In this document: piece by piece, positions 19,828 through 27,721 of the stretch
Position numbering within the stretch: position 1 is the first letter of the stretch
Layout: every line of letters starts with the position of its first letter
Assembly (NCBI GenBank): GCA_040384665.1
Contig: JAZKIY010000005.1
Location: 1 to 63,158 of the forward strand
Source: PCRC01 sp040384665
Lineage (GTDB): Bacteria > Pseudomonadota > Gammaproteobacteria > Burkholderiales > Burkholderiaceae_C
DNA: 63,158 nucleotides
Direction of reading: 5' to 3'
Position numbers and translations under genes: made by a program
The notes under the pieces: model-generated
What the model saw: only the letters and a program-made list of their open reading frames with translations
Databases searched by the model: none
What the model was told of the DNA's origin: nothing

Positions 19828-20628
19828 ATGGCCGACACCTACGCCCTCGCCAGCGCCGAACTCCAGATCACCGCCACAGCGGTGCAAGTCCAGCGCTCCA
19901 ACCTGCTTGACCCGACCCTCGTGTTCGTCGACACCCTGACCGACGGGCTGGACGCCGGGCCGCTCCATGGTTCTGGCCTGATCACCTTGAACGACCCGGT
20001 TGACGGCGTCGCGGCCGACCTGCTGCGTGGCTTGAACATCGGCCTGGCCCCGCTGGTGGGCACCGGCTACGCGGCCGACCACCCGAACGGCCTGGACCCG
20101 ATCGACAACCTCGTGGGCGGCACGGCCACCACCATCAAAAGCGCCGTGGGCGCCGACATCGACGCGCTGTTTGGCACCGACACCACCGCACACCTGCTGG
20201 CACCGCTGGGCCTGCAGTCCGACTACCTCACCGACGTGCTCTACACCGACCTCGAAACCCTGGGCCTGAGCGGCCCCGTGGGCGACTTGCTGGCCACCAC
20301 GGAGTCCACGTTGGCGCCCATCAACGCCACGCTGACCGGGGTGGAGAACCAGGTGTTCGCGCTGGGCGCCCAACTCGGTGCACCCGGTACCGACCTGCTG
20401 GCCGACATTGGCAGCGGCGAGTTGCTGGGCTTGGGCGAGCTGGCCGGTGGCCTGCTGTCGGCCGTGCCACTGGGCGACCTGCTGGACACGGTGGTGGGCG
20501 CCTTGCCATCGGTCCCGCTGGGTGACACGCTGGGCGGCCTGCTGACCCCGATCAGCAGCACCGCCAGCAGCCTGTTTGCCAGTGCCACGGGCGCCTTGCC
20601 CGACCTCGGCACCGCCCTGCCGGTCTGA
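19828..20628 (+). CDS. Gly/Leu-rich protein, paralogue of the preceding gene product
   Basis: 266 residues (MADTYALASAELQITATAVQ...) without an obvious signal peptide. Residues about 43-195 match residues 237-385 of the preceding 629-residue protein: both have GSGL.TL..PVDG, a GLN..L.PLVG stretch, DPIDN.VG, TDxL and LGAxL blocks in the same order. It lacks the FecR-like N-terminus and most of the GLLG tail. The C-terminal 70 residues again contain GLLSAVPLGDLLD-type repeats. The family is not known to me. The start at 19828 has a GAAAGG site 8 bp upstream; an in-frame ATG at 19813 is less likely. It shares an upstream element with its paralogue and so is probably co-regulated. Confidence 0.72.
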   Translation: MADTYALASAELQITATAVQVQRSNLLDPTLVFVDTLTDGLDAGPLHGSGLITLNDPVDGVAADLLRGLNIGLAPLVGTGYAADHPNGLDPIDNLVGGTATTIKSAVGADIDALFGTDTTAHLLAPLGLQSDYLTDVLYTDLETLGLSGPVGDLLATTESTLAPINATLTGVENQVFALGAQLGAPGTDLLADIGSGELLGLGELAGGLLSAVPLGDLLDTVVGALPSVPLGDTLGGLLTPISSTASSLFASATGALPDLGTALPV

Positions 20629-20632
20629 TGCA

Positions 20633-20662
20633 GTGGGCCCGGGGAACCCTCGGGGGGCCCAC
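20633..20662. terminator. GC-rich bidirectional hairpin between convergent genes
   Basis: Inverted repeat GTGGGCCC / GGGCCCAC around a 14-base centre. It lies 4 bp after the stop of the plus-strand gene and 1 bp before the stop of the minus-strand DUF2145 gene. There is no T-run, so it may work with Rho or simply stabilise the 3' ends. Confidence 0.5.
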
Positions 20663-20663
20663 A

Positions 20664-21476
20664 TCACCGCAACACCTCGGGCGCTGTGGCCAGCTGGGCC
20701 CGCACCAACCAGGCGAAGACCGAGTCCACCGTCACCGTCTCGATGCGGTCTGAAAACCGCTTCTCGTTCGGGTGGTCGTCAAACGCCACGTTCGCCGCGC
20801 TGACCCGCCCGCCCAACCGGGTCAGCGGGCCCAGCGTCAGGGCGGTTGGCTCGTAGCCCTTGAACTGCAGCCAGGCCTGCGCTTTCTGGCGCGTGGTTAC
20901 CGCCGGCTCCACCGCCATGGCCAGCGTTTCAATCGCCCACTGGTTGGACTGCTGGTAGGTCTGCCCCCACGCGTAACTCACCAGGCTGTAGGGCCGCTGG
21001 TGCAGCGCGGTGGCGCGGGCCGGGTCTTGCAGCACCGCCAGCAACCTGGCCTGAACATCGGGCGTTGGCACCGCCCAGGCGGCCTCAAAACGCCACAGGT
21101 CGTCCAGGAAAAAATCGCCCAGCCCCTGCCGGTACACCGCCGCCACCGCGCTGCCACAGTCGTTGAGCTTGTGCAGCACGCGCCACACATGGCCGCCCGC
21201 ACCGTCTGGCTGCTTGTAGGCAAAACCAAGGTGCGAGTAACGCAGCTGGTATTTGCCCAGGTCTTGCCCGGCACGGGCCAGCACCACCACCGTGGCCCCG
21301 CTGGCCTCCAGCGTCGCCTGGGTGCGCTCGGCCAGCGCCAGCCCCCGCGTGAGGCTCTGCACGCTCGGGGGTTTTGCCTCGCAGGAGCGCCCGGCGTGGG
21401 CCAGCGGCGCCATGAGCAGACCCGTGACCAACAAGCCACACACCCACAGCCTGGAAAAGAAAGCATGCGCTGCCAT
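20664..21476 (-). CDS. DUF2145 family exported protein
   Basis: 270 residues with a signal peptide (MAAHAFFSRLWVCGLLVTGL, cleavage near AHA). The mature part keeps DUF2145-like features: RSCEAKPPSVQ at its start, YSHLGFAYK near residue 80, WRVLHKLNDCG near 98, and YAWGQTYQQSNQW near 168. The SHLGFA segment recalls the His region of NlpC/P60-like hydrolases, but I cannot show a catalytic triad, so no enzymatic role is claimed. It is followed upstream on the same strand by a small hydrophobic exported protein 10 bp away, probably the same operon. Confidence 0.7.
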   Translation of the reverse strand: MAAHAFFSRLWVCGLLVTGLLMAPLAHAGRSCEAKPPSVQSLTRGLALAERTQATLEASGATVVVLARAGQDLGKYQLRYSHLGFAYKQPDGAGGHVWRVLHKLNDCGSAVAAVYRQGLGDFFLDDLWRFEAAWAVPTPDVQARLLAVLQDPARATALHQRPYSLVSYAWGQTYQQSNQWAIETLAMAVEPAVTTRQKAQAWLQFKGYEPTALTLGPLTRLGGRVSAANVAFDDHPNEKRFSDRIETVTVDSVFAWLVRAQLATAPEVLR

Positions 21477-21486
21477 CGGTCGCCCC

Positions 21487-21945
21487 TCAGTGCGTCACAC
21501 GTTCGTTGTGCAGCAGCGCACGGCCCAGTGTGTTGGGAATGAAAGCAATCGCCTCGCCCGCCACCGACAGCACCACACCGGCACCCACCACACTCACCGC
21601 CACCACCGTGCCCACCCCAACCGACAACGCCCCCAGTCCGCGCCCTGCCAGCACGATGCTGGCCTGCGCGCCGTCAGACGCCCGCTCCAGCAGGTAGACC
21701 GTGCCCCGGGCCGAAGCCGTTACCGCCCGCACGGTCAACACCGCACCACCCACCGACAGCGCGACCGGCAACGCCACCAACGCCCCCGCCGTGGCCGAAG
21801 CGGCACTGCCGGCCACCACCACCGAAGCGACCGGCAGTGCGCTCAGGGCCGACGCCTCGCTCTGCGCCTGGGCACGCATTGGGCTGCCGGCCAGCGCAAA
21901 AGCAGCCAACAACGCCATGAAAAATGAAGTGAACTGTGTGGTCAT
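21487..21945 (-). CDS. Hydrophobic exported protein of unknown function
   Basis: 152 residues with a signal peptide (MTTQFTSFFMALLAAFALAG, cut near AQA). The mature protein is almost entirely Ala/Val/Gly/Ser with two long hydrophobic stretches (about 45-75 and 100-130), so it is likely inserted in a membrane. The C-terminus ends FIPNTLGRALLHNERVTH. It lies 10 bp upstream of the DUF2145 gene and is very probably co-transcribed with it. No family recognised. Confidence 0.65.
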   Translation of the reverse strand: MTTQFTSFFMALLAAFALAGSPMRAQAQSEASALSALPVASVVVAGSAASATAGALVALPVALSVGGAVLTVRAVTASARGTVYLLERASDGAQASIVLAGRGLGALSVGVGTVVAVSVVGAGVVLSVAGEAIAFIPNTLGRALLHNERVTH

Positions 21946-21970
21946 GTCGTGTGCTCCTGCGGGTGGACGT

Positions 21971-22408
21971 TCATTGCGCGGGGCGCACCGCAGCGCGGTC
22001 GGCCTCGTGTTTGTCGCGCAGCGTTTTGGCCAGTGTGAAGGTGCTGGTGACCAGGTAGAGCCAGCTCACGCCCAGAAAGGCCTTGTAGGTCTCGTTGATC
22101 GGCATCTGCCACAGGCCCCAGCCGGTCAGCCCCATGGCCAGAAAGAAACCACCCCAGACCACCCACTTGAACATGGGTGTGTCCGCCGGTTGTGCGCTGC
22201 GGCGGGCCTGCTCGCTGTCGCGCACGAACTTGGCCAGCACGAACGCGGCCGACAAACAGAAGACATAGCCCATCACCATGAACGCCTGCGCCATCGCCTG
22301 CCCCGGCAGCCAGGCCAGCCCCACGCCGCACAAAAACACGGCCATCAGGAACGACAACCAGACCTGCAGTTGCCAGGCGGGGGTGTCACGGTGCATCTGA
22401 GCTTGCAT
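21971..22408 (-). CDS. YiaA/YiaB two-helix family membrane protein
   Basis: 145 residues with four membrane helices arranged as two similar halves. Each half ends with the signature of the YiaAB two-helix domain: AAFVLAKFVRDSEQ near residue 60 and STFTLAKTLRDKHEA near residue 128. The function of the family is unknown; E. coli has yiaA-yiaB. ATG start at 22408. It is 25 bp upstream of the hydrophobic exported gene on the same strand. Confidence 0.82.
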   Translation of the reverse strand: MQAQMHRDTPAWQLQVWLSFLMAVFLCGVGLAWLPGQAMAQAFMVMGYVFCLSAAFVLAKFVRDSEQARRSAQPADTPMFKWVVWGGFFLAMGLTGWGLWQMPINETYKAFLGVSWLYLVTSTFTLAKTLRDKHEADRAAVRPAQ

Positions 22409-22540
22409 ACAAACCTCTTGTGTTGTTGAGAGGCCTGCAGTGTCCGGTGGGCCGGGCCGAAAGGTCGCCGAATTAATCCAAATGGCGCTTTAAATGCACC
22501 ATTGGTATTCTTAAACGGTACTTTTCTTGGGTGATGGGCG

Positions 22541-23338
22541 TTACTTGGCCAGTACCCAGGCGGCGGTTTGCTGCACCACGCTGGCCTCGATGCCGTTGAA
22601 GCCGTGGAAAGCAAAGGCCTCACAGGGGTCGCCGCGCGATTCGCCGCCCCGGTAAGACAGCACGCCGGTTCTGGGTGCATGGGCCAAGCGGCCCTGGAGC
22701 GTGGGCACCCAGGAAAACGCGCAGTGCGCACAACCATCTTGCTCGTGGTGCACCAGCAGCACCGGCACCCGGATCTTGTCGAGCGGCATGGCAGGCACCG
22801 GCCGGCCGCGCGGGTCGGTCATGAGGGTGGCGGTGAGCACCACGCCGTCGGGCCCGTCGGCACCCGTCAGCTCGGTGGCCACATACGCGGCCGACTCGGT
22901 GCCCCGGCTGGTGCCCACCAGCCACACCGGCACCTGGGCCCGTCCGCGCGCCCAGGCAATGACGGCCCTGAGGTCGGCCACATGGCCAAGCGTTTGCCGA
23001 AAGCCGTTCAGGTAAGGCGGCGACTGCCGGTCTGACGGCGCATCGACCACCACCACCAGCAAACCCTGGTCAACGAACAATTGGCGCGATCGCACCAGAA
23101 AGTTGCCAGCGCCCCACCGCATGGCCCCGTCGGGAGACAGCTGCAGGCCGCCGTGGCCGCCCGCCAGCAGCACCACCGTGGCCCGCGGCTGCGGTGGCGC
23201 CAGCACCAGCAGCCGCTGCGTCACGCCGGGGCGGGTGGCGATGTCCACCACCTGCGGCGTGGTTTGCGCCTGCGCAGGCAGTACCAGAGCACACAACAAG
23301 GCGGCAGCACACCGCCAAACGGGGTGCCAGCCACTCAT
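22541..23338 (-). CDS. Exported alpha/beta-hydrolase-like protein
   Basis: 265 residues with a signal peptide (cut near AQA, residue 25). The fold markers are VVLLAGGHGGLQL near residue 55, the nucleophile elbow VGTSRGTESAAYV near residue 145 (G-x-S-x-G), VLLVHHEQDGCAH near residue 195 with the likely acidic residue, and a His in the C-terminal AFHGFNG. The substrate is unknown; two Cys around DGCAHCAF may form a disulfide. Its start overlaps the stop of the DUF2277 gene (ATGA). Confidence 0.82.
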   Translation of the reverse strand: MSGWHPVWRCAAALLCALVLPAQAQTTPQVVDIATRPGVTQRLLVLAPPQPRATVVLLAGGHGGLQLSPDGAMRWGAGNFLVRSRQLFVDQGLLVVVVDAPSDRQSPPYLNGFRQTLGHVADLRAVIAWARGRAQVPVWLVGTSRGTESAAYVATELTGADGPDGVVLTATLMTDPRGRPVPAMPLDKIRVPVLLVHHEQDGCAHCAFSWVPTLQGRLAHAPRTGVLSYRGGESRGDPCEAFAFHGFNGIEASVVQQTAAWVLAK

Positions 23339-23610
23339 GGGCGGCCACCAAAACGCGCGGCAGACCGCGCCCGGGCGCGGGCCGCTTCAATGTCGCGGTC
23401 GCGCGGCTCGGCGGTGGTGACCAGCGTGCCGATGAGCGCTCTGGCGGTGGCGGCAACTTCTTGCACGGCACGGTCAAACGCCGCTTCATTGGCCTTGGAC
23501 GGCACATTGAAGCCGCTCAGCTTGCGGACGAACTGCAGCGATGCGTCGCGGATTTCCAGTTCCGTGGCGGGCGGCTCAAAGTTGAACAAGGTCTTGATGT
23601 TGCGGCACAT
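23335..23610 (-). CDS. DUF2277 family protein
   Basis: 91 residues starting MCRNIKTLFNFEPPATELEI, the classical opening of the DUF2277 family (MCRNIxxLxNFxPP). The family is small, cytoplasmic and uncharacterised; the N-terminal MCRNI motif is invariant. The rest is helical with a basic C-terminus. It overlaps the hydrolase gene by 4 bp and follows the acetyltransferase gene by 28 bp, so the three are likely one operon. Confidence 0.87.
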   Translation of the reverse strand: MCRNIKTLFNFEPPATELEIRDASLQFVRKLSGFNVPSKANEAAFDRAVQEVAATARALIGTLVTTAEPRDRDIEAARARARSAARFGGRP

Positions 23611-23638
23611 GGTGGCCTCCCAAATGTCGGGCGAAATG

Positions 23639-24124
23639 TCAGACGTCGGTACGCTCGTACAACTGCTCGTTGACTTCGCGCCCCCACTGCGACCCGCGCT
23701 GGGTACGGACCACGCGAAAGCCGTGTTTTTCGTACAGGTGGCGTGCCGCAGGCAGTTCGTCAAAGGTCCAGAGATACACCTTGCGGTAGCCCTTACTGGC
23801 GCAAAACGCCATGGCGGCCGCCAGCAGCTGCTGACCCATGCCAGTGCCACGGGTCTGGTCGGAAGTGATGAACCAGCGCAGATGCGCACCGTGCTCGGCG
23901 CTGTGCGACGCGTCAATGGCCATCGACCCCTCGATGCGTGCACCGTCCATCACCAGCCAGAGCCCGTCGCGCCCTTCGACATAAGACAGGCAAAAGTCAG
24001 ACAACTCTTTGGCCACCTTGGCCTCGAAGTCAACGCCAAAGCCCGTTGCGGCGGCATAGAACTCTGCATGCAACTCGGTGATGCGACCGATGCAGCCGGG
24101 GAGGTAGCCTAGGTGGATGTTCAT
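23639..24124 (-). CDS. GNAT-family N-acetyltransferase
   Basis: 161 residues. The acetyl-CoA-binding motif A is clear: WFITSDQTRGTGMGQQLLAA near residues 84-103 (R/Q-x-x-G-x-G). It is followed by the YRKVYLWTFDELPAARHLYE region and GFRVV of the C-terminal strand. Similar domains occur fused to MarR regulators, but no regulator domain is present here. The ATG at 24124 was chosen; a GTG two codons upstream is an alternative. It leads the small operon with DUF2277 and the hydrolase. Confidence 0.85.
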   Translation of the reverse strand: MNIHLGYLPGCIGRITELHAEFYAAATGFGVDFEAKVAKELSDFCLSYVEGRDGLWLVMDGARIEGSMAIDASHSAEHGAHLRWFITSDQTRGTGMGQQLLAAAMAFCASKGYRKVYLWTFDELPAARHLYEKHGFRVVRTQRGSQWGREVNEQLYERTDV

Positions 24125-24284
24125 GGTCACTCGATTTTCTCAGGGTCGCCCAATGTTTTTTGAGCACTACGGCAGCTTGAATGAGACTGCGAGAAACAGC
24201 GGGACTGACATCAACTTTCTCATGCAGCACTCTGTTCACCATCTCGTATTTGCCACCGGGCTTCACTCGACTGAACATCTGAGT

Positions 24285-24686
24285 TCATCGCACTCTTATG
24301 AGAAATATGGCAAACCACCAACCCAACGCCGTAAAAGTTACCACCACGATGAAGCTGCCAGCGGTCGGCGGGTGATACAGGAACAGACATAGAACGGGGA
24401 AAGAGATGGCCAAACACAACGCAACGACAAGTCCGAATCGAAATTGATACAGCGCGCCGACACAAACCGTGGCAACCACCGAAATCATGGATACAACAAT
24501 GCCTATCCCGGCAAGGTAGACCGCGACAACAAATGACAGCGACAAATACGGTGGCGCCCGGAAATATCTCAAGTCAGCGGCTATGAAAGAAACCATCGCC
24601 AGCAAGCCCAGATACCACGGCAGCACCGAAAGCAAGACGAGCCAGTTCCTGCGCCTGGTGTATGCAGAGTCAACTATCTTGATCAC
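24285..24686 (-). CDS. Four-helix membrane protein (GTG start)
   Basis: 133 residues, basic at the N-terminus (MIKIVDSAYTRRRNW), with four predicted membrane helices near 16-38, 47-68, 75-97 and 104-130. No family recognised. The GTG start (24684-24686) overlaps the stop of the upstream 53-residue gene, so translation is coupled. Base composition here is visibly less GC-rich than in the neighbouring genes, which may indicate recent acquisition. The 154 bp downstream, up to the acetyltransferase gene, holds nothing I recognise. Confidence 0.65.
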   Translation of the reverse strand: MIKIVDSAYTRRRNWLVLLSVLPWYLGLLAMVSFIAADLRYFRAPPYLSLSFVVAVYLAGIGIVVSMISVVATVCVGALYQFRFGLVVALCLAISFPVLCLFLYHPPTAGSFIVVVTFTALGWWFAIFLIRVR

Positions 24687-24844
24687 ACACTACGCCTCTG
24701 GGCTTGTTGCCCATAGCCTAGCCAGCCAAAAAAACAACTATCAATATGCCCAACTGAAGCATCAAGAACATATGCGGAAGGTAGCCAAAGGTTGAATCTG
24801 GGCCCAGCCGTAATAGCTGAATTGCATCGCGGACAACTTTGCAT
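24683..24844 (-). CDS. 53-residue protein with CxxC zinc-ribbon-like start
   Basis: Short frame beginning MQSCPRCNSAITAGPRFNLW and ending in QRRSV. One CxxC pair (CPRC) at residues 4-7 and a single Cys near 37 suggest a minimal metal or redox knuckle. Its ATG overlaps the stop of the LplT-PlsC gene in a TGATG arrangement, and its own stop overlaps the GTG of the next membrane protein gene. These two overlaps are the main evidence that it is translated. No family known to me. Confidence 0.6.
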   Translation of the reverse strand: MQSCPRCNSAITAGPRFNLWLPSAYVLDASVGHIDSCFFGWLGYGQQAQRRSV

Positions 24845-26787
24845 CACGCATTCAGAAGACTTGCCACCCGCTCCCGCAACCCCAGCGGCGACACATCCCC
24901 CGCCGCCACCGGTGCACCCACATTCAGCCCCACGCGGCTGTAAAACCCGCGCCGGAAAGGCTTGGTCATCGCCGTGCCCTTCTCCACGCGGCTGAAGTAG
25001 CTGCCCCACAGGTTGGTCAACGCCATCGGCACCACCGGCGGGTGGATGCCGTCGGCCTTGGCGCGTTCCAGAATCTTCATGATGCCGCCCTTGAACTCCT
25101 GCAGTTCGCCGTCTTTGGTCAACCCGCCTTCGGGGAAGATGGCGAGCAAATCGCCTTCGCGCAGCACTTGTGCAGCGGCTTCAAACGCAGCCGCGTAGGC
25201 GGCGGGGTCTTCTTTCTGCGAGGCGATGGGAATGGCCTTGGCCAGCCTGAACAGCGGACCGAGTACCGGCGTGGCAAAGATGCGGTGGTCCATCACGAAG
25301 CGGATGGGGCGGGGGCTGGCGGCCATCAGCAACACGGCGTCGACAAAGCTCACGTGGTTGCAGACCAGGATGGCCGGGCCTTCGGTGGGGATGTGTTCGT
25401 CGTCGCGCACCTTGAAGCGGTAGACGAAGTGCGACACCACCCAGGCCACAAAGCGTAAAAAGTACTCGGGCACCAGCAGAAAAATGTAGGCTGCCACCAC
25501 CGCGTTGGCGATGCCGGTGAACAGAAAAATCTGCGGAATGGTGAAGTTCATTTTCAGCAGCACACCGGCGATGACCGAACTGCCGATGAGGAACAGCGCA
25601 TTCAGAATGTTGTTGGCCGCGATGATGCGGGCACGGTGGGTGGCGGCGCTGCGCAACTGGATGAGCGCGTACATCGGCACGCTATAAAGACCAGCAAACA
25701 GGCTCAGCAGGCCCAGGTCGGCCATCACGCGCCAGTGCGCGGGAATGGCGATGAACTGCATGGCGCTCAAACTCTCTGCCGGTGGCAGGCTGCGGCAGGC
25801 GAAGTAGAGGTCGATGGAAAACACACTCATGCCGATGGCGCCCAGCGGCACCAGGCCAATTTCCACCTGGCGGCGGCCCAGCACCTCGCACAGCAGCGAA
25901 CCGATGCCGATGCCGATGGAAAACACCACCAGCAGCAGCGAGGCCACCTGCTCGTTGCCGTGCAGCACCTCTTTGGCAAAGCTGGGAAACTGGCTCAGGA
26001 ACACCGCGCCAAAAAACCACATCCAGCTGATGCCCAGCAGCGAGCGAAAAACGACGATGTTGCCGTGCGCCAGCTTCAGGTTGCGCCAGGTCTCAGTGAC
26101 CGGGTTCCAGTTGATCTTCAGGCCGGGGTCGGTGGCCGGTGCGCTGGGAATGAACTGCGCCACCGCACGGCCCAACAGCGCCAGCAGCACGCAGGCCACG
26201 GCCACGTCGCGGTGGCCGGTTTCGGGTATCGCCACCAGCAGGCCGCCGGCCACGTTGCCGAGCAAGATGGCCACAAAGGTGCCCATCTCCACCATGCCGT
26301 TGCCGCCAGTGAGTTCCCGGTTGTTCAGCACCTGCGGCAGGTAGGCAAACTTCACCGGGCCGAACAGCGTGGAATGCAGGCCCATCAGAAACGTGCAGGC
26401 CAGCAGAATCGGCACGTTGTCCTGCAGAAAGCCCCAGGCGGCCAGCGCCATGATGGCGATCTCGAGGTTCTTCACGAAGCGGATCATCCGCGTCTTGTCG
26501 AACTTGTCGGTGAGCTGGCCGCTGGTGGCCGAGAACAGAAGGAACGGCAAGATGAACAACGCGCCAATCACCAGCCCCGCCAGCGCAGGCGGCATCCAGC
26601 CCACGCTGAGCTGGTAGGTCACCATCACGGTGAAGGCGAACTTGAACAGGTTGTCGTTGGCGGCACCCGAAAACTGTGTCCAGAAAAACGGTCCAAAGCG
26701 GCGCTGGCCGAGCAGCGCAAACTGGTTGCTGTGCCCGGAGGTCGACGCGTTGGGGGGCGCAGTGGGAAGGTGGTTGTCAACGCTCAT
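24844..26787 (-). CDS. LplT-like MFS transporter fused to PlsC-type acyltransferase
   Basis: 647 residues. Residues about 25-425 form a 12-helix MFS domain like the lysophospholipid flippase LplT (FWTQFSGAANDNLFKFA opening, DKFDKTRMIR loop). Residues about 440-647 are a 1-acylglycerol-phosphate acyltransferase with the NHVSFVDAVLL motif (His and Asp, HxxxxD) and FPEGGLTKDGEL. In the related Aas proteins an acyl-ACP synthetase domain also follows; it is absent here. The expected role is to import and reacylate lysophospholipids at the inner membrane. It overlaps the ceramidase-like gene by 4 bp upstream and a small CxxC gene downstream. Confidence 0.88.
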   Translation of the reverse strand: MSVDNHLPTAPPNASTSGHSNQFALLGQRRFGPFFWTQFSGAANDNLFKFAFTVMVTYQLSVGWMPPALAGLVIGALFILPFLLFSATSGQLTDKFDKTRMIRFVKNLEIAIMALAAWGFLQDNVPILLACTFLMGLHSTLFGPVKFAYLPQVLNNRELTGGNGMVEMGTFVAILLGNVAGGLLVAIPETGHRDVAVACVLLALLGRAVAQFIPSAPATDPGLKINWNPVTETWRNLKLAHGNIVVFRSLLGISWMWFFGAVFLSQFPSFAKEVLHGNEQVASLLLVVFSIGIGIGSLLCEVLGRRQVEIGLVPLGAIGMSVFSIDLYFACRSLPPAESLSAMQFIAIPAHWRVMADLGLLSLFAGLYSVPMYALIQLRSAATHRARIIAANNILNALFLIGSSVIAGVLLKMNFTIPQIFLFTGIANAVVAAYIFLLVPEYFLRFVAWVVSHFVYRFKVRDDEHIPTEGPAILVCNHVSFVDAVLLMAASPRPIRFVMDHRIFATPVLGPLFRLAKAIPIASQKEDPAAYAAAFEAAAQVLREGDLLAIFPEGGLTKDGELQEFKGGIMKILERAKADGIHPPVVPMALTNLWGSYFSRVEKGTAMTKPFRRGFYSRVGLNVGAPVAAGDVSPLGLRERVASLLNA

Positions 26788-27599
26788 GAAGAAGCCTTGG
26801 TTTTGAATTTTCTGAGGGGCACGGTGGCGGCCTGCGAACGATTCTGCCCTGAAATTGGGGCCGCCCGAAGTGCTGACAACACCGGCCAGGCGGCCAGGCT
26901 CGCAGCAAGGTGCTTCAGCGTATGGCCCGACACCCATTCGCCGCTGGCGGCAAACACTTGGCCATCGCCCAGCTCCAGCAGCTTGGCCGCCACATAGATG
27001 GCAATGACCGTGGCCCAAGACACGGCCAGGGCACCATCGCGCGGCTTGCAGACGGCGAAGCCGAGCACCAGCACCATGCCGCCGCCCTGCAGCAGCACCC
27101 AGGGCAGCAGGTTGCCGTTGAATGACCACAACGCCACGCTGGCGGCACCCAGCAGCAGAACCGCAGCGGCCAGTGCGTGGCCTGCGCGTTCGCTGATGCG
27201 CCCACCTGCGCCCAGCCCCAGCAAGCCGGCAAAGGCCACCAACATGCCGACGCGGTCTGCCGCCAGGCCGGCGTTGTCGGGTTGCCAGTGGTAGCCACTT
27301 GATGCTGCCGCCGTGACCATCAGGCCGGCGAAGAACAGCGCCGCCATCGCTTGCTGGCCTGATGAAACCGAACCGGTGGGCACGCGCCGCAGCCAGGCAA
27401 AACCGAGCAGGCCACACAGCGCAAACGGCAGATTGCTGAGCACGTCGAGCGCGCAGGGCATGCCGAACAACGTGCGCTGGTCGGCAAACGCGTGGTAATG
27501 CGCGGGCTGGGCAACGTGTGGGCCGAACACAGCCGCAGCCAGCAACGCGGCGCAGAAAGCCAGCAGGATTTTTTCAATGCGGGAAAGTGGGAAATGCAT
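26784..27599 (-). CDS. Ceramidase-like (CREST superfamily) membrane protein
   Basis: 271 residues with about seven hydrophobic helices. The metal-hydrolase pattern of the alkaline ceramidase/CREST superfamily is present: S-S-G-Y-H near residue 98 (SxxxH), an Asp in QPDNAGLAADR near 102-110, and a C-terminal HTLKH (HxxxH) near residue 230. Whether it acts on ceramide, another amide lipid or something else is unknown. Homology favours the ATG at 27599 over an open extension upstream. Its stop overlaps the start of the LplT-PlsC gene, which points to membrane lipid turnover. Confidence 0.78.
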   Translation of the reverse strand: MHFPLSRIEKILLAFCAALLAAAVFGPHVAQPAHYHAFADQRTLFGMPCALDVLSNLPFALCGLLGFAWLRRVPTGSVSSGQQAMAALFFAGLMVTAAASSGYHWQPDNAGLAADRVGMLVAFAGLLGLGAGGRISERAGHALAAAVLLLGAASVALWSFNGNLLPWVLLQGGGMVLVLGFAVCKPRDGALAVSWATVIAIYVAAKLLELGDGQVFAASGEWVSGHTLKHLAASLAAWPVLSALRAAPISGQNRSQAATVPLRKFKTKASS

Positions 27600-27693
27600 G
27601 GCGCAGTCCAGAAGCTGAAGGTGGCCACAGTGTGCGCAACCCCACCCGAAAAGGCGCTTCATTTGTTCCAAGAATGCCGTAAAGTCACCGACA

Positions 27694-27710
27694 GTATCTG
27701 AAATTGATAC
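27694..27710. promoter_or_regulatory. Inverted repeat in the divergent promoter region
   Basis: GTATC-TGAAATT-GATAC, two perfect 5-base arms with a 7-base centre, 12 bp before the ATG of the helix-turn-helix gene and between it and the divergent ceramidase-like gene. Its position fits an autoregulatory operator; the evidence is the symmetry only. Confidence 0.35.
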
Positions 27711-27721
27711 CAAGGATGTTT

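Noticed and set aside
24117..24392. Plus-strand frame of 91 codons between the acetyltransferase and membrane protein genes
   Set aside because: It overlaps both genes on the other strand, lacks a ribosome site and has no recognisable features.
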